From the NCBI RefSeq assembly GCF_001006005.1, contig NZ_CP011254.1, positions 3,472,001 through 3,536,000 of the forward strand: DNA of 64,000 nucleotides, written 5' to 3'. The notes beneath the pieces were generated by a model that worked only from the letters and a program-made list of their open reading frames with translations, made no database searches and was not told where the DNA came from. Of the stretch, positions 55,698 to 64,000 are shown one piece after another (positions within the stretch are counted from its first letter, which is position 1; every line of letters begins with the position of its first letter). A program made the translations under genes and the position numbers. This DNA is from Serratia fonticola. GTDB lineage: Bacteria > Pseudomonadota > Gammaproteobacteria > Enterobacterales > Enterobacteriaceae.

Positions 55698-56651
55698 ATG
55701 GGCAATAAGATCCCTATCGGGATCAGCGCCTGCCTGTTGGGCAGCGCGGTGCGTTTCGATGGTGGACATAAACGCTGTGAATTTGCCGTGGAACAATTGG
55801 CACCCTATGTAGAGTTTGAGCCGATTTGTCCCGAAATGGCGATTGGCTTGCCAACGCCACGGCCTGCGCTGCGTTTGGTTAAAAGCCAACAGCAGACGCG
55901 GTTGCTCCACAGCAATGACCCCAATGTAGATCTTACCGAACGGATGCAACAGTTCTCCGAGCGTCGGGTTAGCCAGTTGCAACATTTATGCGGCTACATA
56001 GTCTGCGCAAAATCACCTACTTGCGGCATGGAACGGGTCAAGCTCTGGGACGAGAACGGCCAGGGGGCGCATAAAAGTGGCGTCGGGCTGTTTGCCGCCG
56101 AGCTGCTCCAGCAAATGCCGTGGTTGCCGGTAGAAGAAGACGGTCGTCTGACCGATCCCGTGCTGCGGGAAAACTTTGTCGAACGGGTGTTTGCCCTTTA
56201 TGAACTGAATATGCTGTGGCGCCAGGGGTTAACTCGTGGCGGGCTAATTGCTTTTCATAGTCGTTATAAACTTTCACTGCTGGCGCACTCACAGCCGGAG
56301 TACCGGGAGCTGGGGCGTTTCGTCGCAGATATCGAATGCTGGGAATCGCTGGAGGCTTTTGCGGTGGAATATCGCCAGCGCCTAATGAGGCTGTTGCAAC
56401 ACAAGGCGACCCGGCGCAACCACACCAACGTCTTGATGCATGTGCAGGGCTACTTCCGCCGCCAGCTCAGCAGCTCTCAGCGCCAGGAACTGGCTAGGCT
56501 TATCGACCACTATCGCCAGGGGATGCAACCGCTGCTGGCACCGATTACGCTGTTAAAACATGACATGGCCGAATATCCTGATAGCTATCTGGCGCAACAG
56601 CGCTATTTTGAGCCCTACCCGGAGGCGCTGCGCCTGCGCTACGGCCATTAA
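55698..56651 (+). CDS. ybgA: DUF523-DUF1722 protein YbgA (long form)
   Basis: 317 residues. The N-terminal half is a DUF523 domain (IGISACLLGSAVRFDGGHK, CAKSPTCG with paired cysteines) and the C-terminal half is DUF1722 (TRRNHTNVLMHVQGYFRRQLSS). E. coli YbgA consists of DUF1722 only, so this is the two-domain form. It lies 15 bp before phr. Its biochemical role is unknown; the constant link with photolyase suggests a DNA-damage context. Confidence 0.9.
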   Translation: MGNKIPIGISACLLGSAVRFDGGHKRCEFAVEQLAPYVEFEPICPEMAIGLPTPRPALRLVKSQQQTRLLHSNDPNVDLTERMQQFSERRVSQLQHLCGYIVCAKSPTCGMERVKLWDENGQGAHKSGVGLFAAELLQQMPWLPVEEDGRLTDPVLRENFVERVFALYELNMLWRQGLTRGGLIAFHSRYKLSLLAHSQPEYRELGRFVADIECWESLEAFAVEYRQRLMRLLQHKATRRNHTNVLMHVQGYFRRQLSSSQRQELARLIDHYRQGMQPLLAPITLLKHDMAEYPDSYLAQQRYFEPYPEALRLRYGH

Positions 56652-56666
56652 CCCGCAAGGAGTGTT

Positions 56667-58091
<1,425 letters not shown>

Positions 58092-58113
58092 AGTAACAGC
58101 AAGGAGCTTCCTG

Positions 58114-59094
58114 ATGATGAAGAAACTACTGGCCCTGTGCCTGGGCGGCTATTCCGCGTTGGCCGTGGCCGGTTTTGACGTAGTGGCGCTGGGCGTCGAC
58201 GGTGGCGTCAGCGACGGCAATCTGACTTCTTATCTTATCCGCAGTGATAGCCAGACGCAGTATCTGGCACTGGATGCCGGAACGCTGCTGCCGGGGATTG
58301 CCAAAGGGCTGGAAAAGGGCAGTTTTCCACAGGTCACGCCCGAGCTGGCCGCTCCCTTCACCCCTCAGGGCTATATTTTCCGTCAGCTGATTGGCGGTTA
58401 CTTCATTAGCCATGGCCATCTGGATCACGTCGCTGGGTTGATCCTCGGTTCACCGGAAGACAGTAAGAAAACCGTTTATGCGCAGGCCGATACCGTATTG
58501 ACGCTGCGCAATCATTATTTTAACTGGAAAGCCTGGCCTAACTTTACCGATGCCGGTAATGGCTCGCGGCTGGGTACTTACCGCTTGCAAACGGTGCGCC
58601 CGCTGCAGCGAGTCACCCTGGGCCTGACCGGTTTGAGCGGGGTGATGTACCCACTTAGCCACGATCGCTACCCCTCTTCGATGTTGCTGGTGGCCGACCG
58701 TGAAGGATCATTTGCCTACTTTGGCGATACCGGGCCGGACGCGCTGGAGCAGTCACGTAATCTGGATAACGCCTGGCGCGAGCTGGGGCCGCTGATTGAG
58801 CAGAAGAAGCTAAAGGGCATGATTATCGAAACCTCTTACCCGAACGAGGTGGATGACAAACACCTGTATGGTCATCTGACCCCGGCCTGGCTACTGAAGG
58901 AGCTGAAAAACCTCCAGCAGTACAGCGGCGGAGAGGGATCGTTAAAAGATCTGCCGGTGATCATCAGCCACATCAAGCCCAGCCTGAAACAGGGGGAAGA
59001 TGTGCGTGCTACCATCAAACAACAGCTGGATCAGGGCAACGATCTGGGCGTGAAATTTATCCTGATGGAACAGGGCGATCGGCAACAATTTTGA
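58114..59094 (+). CDS. Periplasmic class II 3',5'-cyclic-nucleotide phosphodiesterase
   Basis: 326 residues with a signal peptide (MMKKLLALCLGGYSALAVA). The metallo-hydrolase domain carries the class II PDE motif ISHGHLDHVAGL, as in yeast PDE1 and Vibrio CpdP, with further ligands in PLSHDRYPS, FAYFGDTGPD and ISHIKPS. AAGGAG lies seven bases before the ATG at 58114; the upstream in-frame start at 58063 is inside phr. E. coli has dtpD at this position. Hydrolysis of extracellular or periplasmic cAMP is inferred. Confidence 0.85.
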   Translation: MMKKLLALCLGGYSALAVAGFDVVALGVDGGVSDGNLTSYLIRSDSQTQYLALDAGTLLPGIAKGLEKGSFPQVTPELAAPFTPQGYIFRQLIGGYFISHGHLDHVAGLILGSPEDSKKTVYAQADTVLTLRNHYFNWKAWPNFTDAGNGSRLGTYRLQTVRPLQRVTLGLTGLSGVMYPLSHDRYPSSMLLVADREGSFAYFGDTGPDALEQSRNLDNAWRELGPLIEQKKLKGMIIETSYPNEVDDKHLYGHLTPAWLLKELKNLQQYSGGEGSLKDLPVIISHIKPSLKQGEDVRATIKQQLDQGNDLGVKFILMEQGDRQQF

Positions 59095-59111
59095 ATGAGA
59101 GTGAGATGACT

Positions 59112-59855
59112 ATGCGTAACCTCGATCTGGAACATCTGATCAACAGCGAACTCAACTGTGCGGCCTTCCAGGACTACGCGCCAAATGGCTTGCAGGTGGA
59201 AGGGCGGGCACATGTGCAGCGCATCGTGACGGGAGTGACGGCCTGCCAGGCGTTGTTGGATGCGGCGGTGGAACATCAGGCGGATGCCATACTGGTGCAT
59301 CATGGTTACTTCTGGAAAAACGAAGCACCCGCGGTACGCGGCATGAAGCGTAACCGGCTGAAAACTCTGCTGAGCAACGATATCAACCTGTATGGCTACC
59401 ACTTGCCGCTGGATGCACACCCGGAACTGGGTAATAACGCGCAGTTGGCAAAGGCGCTGGGCATCCGCGTGATCGGCGAGATCGAGCCTTTGGTGCCGCA
59501 CGGAGAATTTGAGCAACCGCTCAGCGCGGGTGAACTGCAACAGCGTATCGAAAGCCGTCTTGGCCGTGCGGTGCTGCACTGTGGCGATAATGCTCCGCAG
59601 GCAATCCGTCGGGTGGCCTGGTGTACCGGTGGCGGCCAGGGATTTATCGACAGCGCGGCGCGATTTGGCGTTGATGCGTTTATCAGCGGTGAAGTTTCTG
59701 AGCAAACTATTCATACGGCGCGGGAGATGGGGGTGCACTTTTTTGCCGCCGGCCATCACGCGACGGAACGCGGTGGGATCAAGGCGTTAGGCGAGTGGTT
59801 AGCGCAACATCACGGCTTTGACGTCACCTTTATCGATATCCCCAATCCGGCCTGA
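59112..59855 (+). CDS. ybgI: NIF3-family dinuclear metal protein YbgI
   Basis: 247 residues, the E. coli length. The metal-binding residues are visible in ILVHHGYFWK, LPLDAHPELGNN and FFAAGHHATERGG. Often annotated as GTP cyclohydrolase I type 2 or NIF3, but its reaction is unsettled. I prefer the ATG at 59112, spaced correctly from GAGTGAG; 59106 is possible. It precedes pxpBCA as in E. coli. Confidence 0.92.
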   Translation: MRNLDLEHLINSELNCAAFQDYAPNGLQVEGRAHVQRIVTGVTACQALLDAAVEHQADAILVHHGYFWKNEAPAVRGMKRNRLKTLLSNDINLYGYHLPLDAHPELGNNAQLAKALGIRVIGEIEPLVPHGEFEQPLSAGELQQRIESRLGRAVLHCGDNAPQAIRRVAWCTGGGQGFIDSAARFGVDAFISGEVSEQTIHTAREMGVHFFAAGHHATERGGIKALGEWLAQHHGFDVTFIDIPNPA

Positions 59856-59864
59856 TTTGCCTAT

Positions 59865-59887
59865 GGGTTCGGTAAAACGAACCCTTT
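59865..59887 (+). terminator. Terminator of ybgI
   Basis: 7-bp stem GGGTTCG/CGAACCC with a six-base loop followed by three T. Confidence 0.65.
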
Positions 59888-59977
59888 AGCGCTGCTAATC
59901 CCTTATATTCCCGAAGGTTGCTCTCTTGACAGCCGACGTTACGTCCCGCATAACTGATACGCTTTTCAAATAATAAA

Positions 59978-60067
59978 ATACCCTGTGAACTTCAAGTTGC
60001 TACCCAGCGACCCGCTCATTCGTTCGTGAGCGGTCAGTCATGCTGCGGCTTGAAACACGACGAGTAT
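59978..60067. repeat. ERIC-like palindromic repeat upstream of pxpB
   Basis: About 90 bp running from ATACCC to GAGTAT. The arms TTCAAGTTGC/GCGGCTTGAA pair with wobbles, and there is an inner hairpin GACCCGCTCA/TGAGCGGTC. The ends resemble the ATACCCGTCATACTTCAAG/CTTGAA-ACGGGTAT type of dispersed enterobacterial repeat. The right end runs into the pxpB ribosome site. Confidence 0.65.
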
Positions 60068-60079
60068 AAGGAGATAGGG

Positions 60080-60736
60080 GTGCAACGAGCACAATATTAC
60101 CTGCTAGGGGAACGCGCTGTAGTGCTTGAATTGGCACCTCCGGTGACGCTGCAAAGTCAGCAGCGCATCTGGGCATTGGCAGAAAAGTTGAATCACCACA
60201 CTGACGTACGGGAAGTGGTGCCGGGAATGAATAACCTGACGCTGTTGCTGTATACGCCGCAGGCCGATGCCGAGGCGATGCTGGAACTGCTGCGTCAAGG
60301 ATGGGAGGGTAACGAAAGTCTGGTGCCAGAGTCCCGCGATGTCGATATCCCGGTGATCTATGGCGGCGAATATGGCCCCGACCTGGATGAGGTGGCGCGC
60401 CATACCGGCATGACGCCGCAACAGGTGGTGGAATGCCATTCGTCCACCGCGTATGTGGTTTATTTCCTGGGCTTTCAACCTGGTTTTACCTACTTGGGGG
60501 GGATGCCGGAGCGTCTGGCCACTCCTCGCCGAGCGGAACCGCGCCTGTCTGTTGCTGCGGGTTCTGTGGGGATCGGTGGCGGCCAGACGGGGATCTATCC
60601 GCTGGTTACGCCGGGCGGTTGGCAACTGATTGGCCGCACGCCGCTGGCGCTGTTTAATCCTAATGAAATGCCGCCGACGCTGCTGCGCCCAGGCGACAAC
60701 GTGCGCTTTGTGCCGCAAAAGGGGGGCGTATGCTGA
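60080..60736 (+). CDS. pxpB: 5-oxoprolinase subunit PxpB
   Basis: 218 residues from a GTG at 60080 ([17 protein letters not shown]), the same length as E. coli YbgJ. AAGGAGATAGG is the ribosome site; a longer open frame from 60026 reads through the repeat. Family motifs are [27 protein letters not shown] and [14 protein letters not shown]. With PxpA and PxpC it hydrolyses 5-oxoproline to glutamate using ATP. Confidence 0.95.
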   Translation: MQRAQYYLLGERAVVLELAPPVTLQSQQRIWALAEKLNHHTDVREVVPGMNNLTLLLYTPQADAEAMLELLRQGWEGNESLVPESRDVDIPVIYGGEYGPDLDEVARHTGMTPQQVVECHSSTAYVVYFLGFQPGFTYLGGMPERLATPRRAEPRLSVAAGSVGIGGGQTGIYPLVTPGGWQLIGRTPLALFNPNEMPPTLLRPGDNVRFVPQKGGVC

Positions 60737-61656
60737 AGATCTTGCGAGCCGGTATTTACACCACCGTCCAGGACTTGGGGCGTAACGGTTTCCGGCGTTT
60801 GGGCATCAGCCAGGGCGGTGCTCTGGATATCCCCGCGCTGAAAATAGCCAACCTGCTGGTGGGCAACTCGCCCGAAGCGGCCGGGTTGGAGATCACGCTG
60901 GGGCAATTCAGTGCCGAATTTACCCATAATGGGTGGATTGCGCTGACCGGCGCGGGCTGCGATGCTCAGCTGGACGGAAAATCTTTGTGGACGGGCTGGC
61001 GCTATCCGGTAAAAAAAGGCCAGCAACTGACGCTTAAGATGCCTAAACGCGGGATGCGCAGCTATCTGGCGGTGTCTGGCGGCATCAATGTCCCGGAGAT
61101 GCTGGGCTCACGCAGCACCGATCTGAAAGCGGGCTTTGGTGGACTGGAAGGCCGACAGTTGAAGGAAGGCGACCTGCTGCCAGCGGGTAAGCCGCAGGCG
61201 CTGCCGACTACGGTTATCGGCGTGAAACAGCCGCTGTTCAGCAACCGGATCAGGGTGTTGACCGGGCCGGAATATGACGAGTTCAGCCAACAGGCACAGG
61301 ATGACTTCTGGCGTACCGCCTGGCAGCTCAGCCCGCAGAGTAACCGCATGGGTTATCGCCTGCACGGTGGCAGCGCTCTGACGCGCACCACTGAACGGGA
61401 AATGCTCTCCCATGGCCTGATACCCGGTGTCATCCAGGTTCCACACAACGGCCAGCCGATCGTCTTGATGGCCGATGCCCAGACTACCGGGGGTTACCCG
61501 CGGATTGCCTGCGTGATCGAGGCCGATCTGTTCCACTTGGCGCAGATCCGTCTGGGGGATGCGCTTCACTTTATCCCCTGCACCCTGGCAGAGGCGCAGC
61601 GCGCCAAGGCCGAGCAGGATCACTTTATTCAACAGATTGCCTGGGGGGTTCAATGA
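60730..61656 (+). CDS. pxpC: 5-oxoprolinase subunit PxpC
   Basis: 308 residues (E. coli YbgK 310), of the urea amidolyase/allophanate hydrolase subunit 2 family. Visible motifs are [28 protein letters not shown] and [23 protein letters not shown]. It overlaps pxpB by 7 bp and pxpA by 4 bp. Confidence 0.95.
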   Translation: MLKILRAGIYTTVQDLGRNGFRRLGISQGGALDIPALKIANLLVGNSPEAAGLEITLGQFSAEFTHNGWIALTGAGCDAQLDGKSLWTGWRYPVKKGQQLTLKMPKRGMRSYLAVSGGINVPEMLGSRSTDLKAGFGGLEGRQLKEGDLLPAGKPQALPTTVIGVKQPLFSNRIRVLTGPEYDEFSQQAQDDFWRTAWQLSPQSNRMGYRLHGGSALTRTTEREMLSHGLIPGVIQVPHNGQPIVLMADAQTTGGYPRIACVIEADLFHLAQIRLGDALHFIPCTLAEAQRAKAEQDHFIQQIAWGVQ

Positions 61657-62390
61657 TCGTCGATTTAAATGCCGATCTCGGTGAAGGCTGCGCCAATGAT
61701 GAAGCGTTGTTGCAGTTGGTCAGCTCGGCCAATATTGCCTGCGGTTTCCATGCCGGGGATGCCCAGACCATGCGCCAATCGGTGCGCTGGGCGTTGCAAT
61801 ACGGTGTGGCGATTGGTGCCCATCCCAGTTTCCCGGATCGGGAAAACTTCGGCCGCACCCGGATGCAGTTACCGGTAGAAACGGTGTATGCCCAAGTGGT
61901 GTATCAGTTGGGTGCACTGGCTGCCATTACCCGTGCTGAAGGCGGCGTGATGGTCCATGTGAAACCGCACGGCATGCTCTACAACCAGGCGGCGGTGGAG
62001 CCGGAATTGGCCGAAGCCATTGCTCGCGCGGTGTTGGCGGTAGACCCTTCGTTACGCTTGGTGGGGTTGGCTGGCAGTGAGCTGATCCGCGCAGGTGAAA
62101 AACTGGGGTTGGCGACGCGGCAGGAAGTGTTTGCCGATCGCGGCTATCAGGCCGATGGAACATTGGTGCCTCGTGGGCAACCAGGAGCACTGATCGCCAG
62201 TGATGAACTGGCATTGCAACAGACGCTGGAAATGGTTCGCCACCAGCGTGTACGAACCGTTGAGGGGGGCTGGGCCTCCGTCAAGGCTGAAACCGTTTGC
62301 CTGCACGGCGACGGGGAACATGCACTGGCCTATGCCAGGAAGCTGAGAGAGAGCTTTGCTCAGCAGCAGATTGGCGTCAGCGCCGCATAA
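61653..62390 (+). CDS. pxpA: 5-oxoprolinase subunit PxpA
   Basis: 245-residue LamB/YcsF-family protein beginning [20 protein letters not shown], with [24 protein letters not shown] and VKPHGMLYN. It completes the PxpABC enzyme. It is followed 66 bp later by two membrane protein genes. Confidence 0.96.
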   Translation: MIVDLNADLGEGCANDEALLQLVSSANIACGFHAGDAQTMRQSVRWALQYGVAIGAHPSFPDRENFGRTRMQLPVETVYAQVVYQLGALAAITRAEGGVMVHVKPHGMLYNQAAVEPELAEAIARAVLAVDPSLRLVGLAGSELIRAGEKLGLATRQEVFADRGYQADGTLVPRGQPGALIASDELALQQTLEMVRHQRVRTVEGGWASVKAETVCLHGDGEHALAYARKLRESFAQQQIGVSAA

Positions 62391-62456
62391 AAAAATAATG
62401 ACTACAGCAAACACAACATTGCCCGCAAGACCGAGGGCGACAAGAGGGAAGTGAAT

Positions 62457-63188
62457 ATGGAACAAGCGGTAAACCTCTGGCCACTGATAGGCATCGCTGC
62501 CATCGTGGTTGGATTTGTATTACGTTTTAACCCGGTGCTGGTGGTGATCGCCGCCGGTATTATCACCGGGCTGGCGGCATTGATGCCGCTGGATGTCATT
62601 TTGGAAAAGCTCGGCGAGGGCTTCCTCAATACCCGTAACCTGCCGCTGATCCTGCTGTTACCGCTGCCGATTATCGGGCTGTTAGAGCGCCACGGTTTGA
62701 AAGAACGTGCGCAGGCGTGGATTGCCAAAATCAAAAGCGCTACCGCCGGGCGTTTACTGATCGTCTACCTGTTTGTGCGTGAAGTAACGGCGGCAATGGG
62801 GCTGACCAGCCTGGGCGGCCAACCTCAGATGGTACGTCCGCTGTTGGCACCGATGGCAGAGGGGGCTACGGAAAACCGCTATGGGGAACTGCCGGAGCGT
62901 GTGCGCTATCGTCTGCGGGCAATGTCTGCTGCGACCGATAACGTCGGGCTGTTCTTTGGTGAAGATATTTTTGTCGCCTTTGGCGCGATCATCTTTATGC
63001 ATAACTTTATGCTGGAATCCGGCGGCATTCAGACCGAACCGCTGCACATTGCGCTGTGGGGGATCCCAACGGCGATCTTTGCCTTCCTGATCCACTCGTT
63101 CCGTTTGTACCGCATGGACAAACAACTCAACGCTGAACTGAGCAAACTTAACCAGGCTGCGTTGCAGGCCAAGGGAGAAGGCCAATGA
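62457..63188 (+). CDS. DUF969 membrane protein
   Basis: 243-residue polytopic membrane protein of the DUF969 family (IIGLLERHGLKERAQAWI, REVTAAMGLTSLGGQPQMVRP). The ATG at 62457 is correctly spaced from AGAGGGA; a GTG at 62451 is also open. It overlaps the following DUF979 gene by 4 bp. Position behind pxpBCA suggests a two-component permease for 5-oxoproline or a related compound. Confidence 0.88.
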   Translation: MEQAVNLWPLIGIAAIVVGFVLRFNPVLVVIAAGIITGLAALMPLDVILEKLGEGFLNTRNLPLILLLPLPIIGLLERHGLKERAQAWIAKIKSATAGRLLIVYLFVREVTAAMGLTSLGGQPQMVRPLLAPMAEGATENRYGELPERVRYRLRAMSAATDNVGLFFGEDIFVAFGAIIFMHNFMLESGGIQTEPLHIALWGIPTAIFAFLIHSFRLYRMDKQLNAELSKLNQAALQAKGEGQ

Positions 63189-64000
63189 TATTCCAACAAC
63201 AATATCTCTATTGGCTGGCGGGTGCGGTATTACTGATCGTCGCCGCGATGTCGTTTGGCGATAAGGCCAACCCACGTCGTATCTCTACCGGTCTGTTCTG
63301 GGCCTTGTATGGATTGATCTTCCTGGTGGGGGATTGGACCTATGGGCTATTTGGTTCAGGGGCCGAAGCCAAACGTCAACTGCATATCACCGTGGGCGTG
63401 CTGGTGGTGGTGATGGCTTTGATCGCCGGTTTTGGCGGTGTGCGTCTTGGTAGCTATCATCAGCGCAGCCAGCAAGAGCGCGAAACCAGTGCCAAACGCC
63501 TGGGCAACCGTCTGTTTATCCCGGCGCTGGCGATCCCTGTCGTCACGGTGATCGGCGTGCTGCTGTTCAATAACATCCCAGCCTTGCAACAGGCGGTGTT
63601 TGGCAGCGGTAACCACTCCACCTTGATCACGTTGTTCTCCATGACCCTCGGCTGCTTGCTTGGCCTGGTTATTGCGGTGAAGATGACCCGTGAGAAAATG
63701 TCGCAGCCAGTGCAGGAAGCTCGTCGTCTGCTGGATTCCATCGGCTGGGCCTTCATCCTGCCGCAAATCCTGGCTACTCTTGGCCTGCTGTTCACCGTTG
63801 CGGGCGTCGGCACGGCTATCTCCCATTTAACGCAGGAATACCTGGCGGTAGATAACCGCTTTATCGCCGTAGCGGTGTATGCCATCGGCATGGCCGTATT
63901 AACCATGATCATGGGGAACGCGTTTGCGGCTTTCCCAATTGTCACTGCGGGTATCGGTATCCCGATCCTGGTACTGCAACACGGCGGTAACCCCGCGGTG
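63185..64000 (+). CDS. DUF979 membrane protein (cut by window end)
   Basis: The first 272 residues of a polytopic membrane protein of the DUF979 family, open at the window edge. Several helices are visible, with GNAFAAFPIVTAGIGIPIL near the end. It is coupled to the DUF969 gene; the two families commonly occur as a pair. Confidence 0.85.
   Translation, partial: MIFQQQYLYWLAGAVLLIVAAMSFGDKANPRRISTGLFWALYGLIFLVGDWTYGLFGSGAEAKRQLHITVGVLVVVMALIAGFGGVRLGSYHQRSQQERETSAKRLGNRLFIPALAIPVVTVIGVLLFNNIPALQQAVFGSGNHSTLITLFSMTLGCLLGLVIAVKMTREKMSQPVQEARRLLDSIGWAFILPQILATLGLLFTVAGVGTAISHLTQEYLAVDNRFIAVAVYAIGMAVLTMIMGNAFAAFPIVTAGIGIPILVLQHGGNPAV

Overview
The window reads as a chromosomal segment of an enterobacterium, most likely Serratia or a very close relative. 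Gene order follows the conserved enterobacterial glt-lnt-miaB-asnB-nag-glnS-chiP-fur-fldA-seqA-pgm-kdp-phr-pxp backbone. A secreted chitobiase of the Serratia type sits behind chiPQ, and protein lengths match E. coli orthologues almost residue for residue. This is inferred from remembered family features; no database search was possible.

Layout: 0.1-3.4 kb, glutamate/aspartate ABC importer (gltIJKL). 3.7-9.8 kb, lipoprotein and ribosome/tRNA maturation genes (lnt, corC, ybeY, ybeZ, a phnA/yjdM-type gene, miaB), with ubiF divergent. 11.3-12.0 kb, a seven-tRNA operon (Met-Leu-Gln-Gln-Gln-Met-Gln). 12.2-20.7 kb, asnB and the GlcNAc regulon (nagDCAB/nagE) with two NagC boxes flanking a CRP site. 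20.9-22.6 kb, glnS.

22.6-34.9 kb is the unusual part: an accessory cluster inserted between glnS and chiP. It encodes a 62-residue peptide with a double-glycine leader and five cysteines, a membrane-anchored DsbA-like protein, an LpxL/HtrB-like acyltransferase, a C39 peptidase-ABC exporter, a MacA-MacB-outer membrane factor tripartite pump, and a compact acyl-chain set (ketosynthase, MaoC-like dehydratase, acyl carrier protein, ketoreductase). The genes from the acyltransferase on are tightly spaced or overlapping. The simplest reading is production and export of a cysteine-rich microcin-like peptide together with a dedicated acyl chain, which may be attached to the peptide or used to remodel the producer envelope. 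I know of no characterised system with exactly this composition.

35.4-39.9 kb, chitin oligosaccharide use: chiP porin with two NagC boxes and a leader site complementary to ChiX sRNA, chiQ, chitobiase. 40.1-45.4 kb, fur, fldA, ybfE, ybfF, seqA, pgm. 45.5-46.6 kb, a His-rich YqjI-like PadR regulator behind an array of three TTAGATATATCTAA-type operators, followed by a DUF3861 gene. 46.6-54.6 kb, kdpFABCDE, including the 29-residue kdpF. 54.8-55.1 kb, a 170-bp palindromic repeat (second copy at 14.2 kb) interrupted by a 157-bp MITE with Tn5/IS50-like ends. 55.4-64 kb, ybfA, ybgA, phr, a periplasmic class II cyclic-nucleotide phosphodiesterase, ybgI, the 5-oxoprolinase genes pxpBCA, and a DUF969/DUF979 membrane protein pair, the last cut by the window edge.
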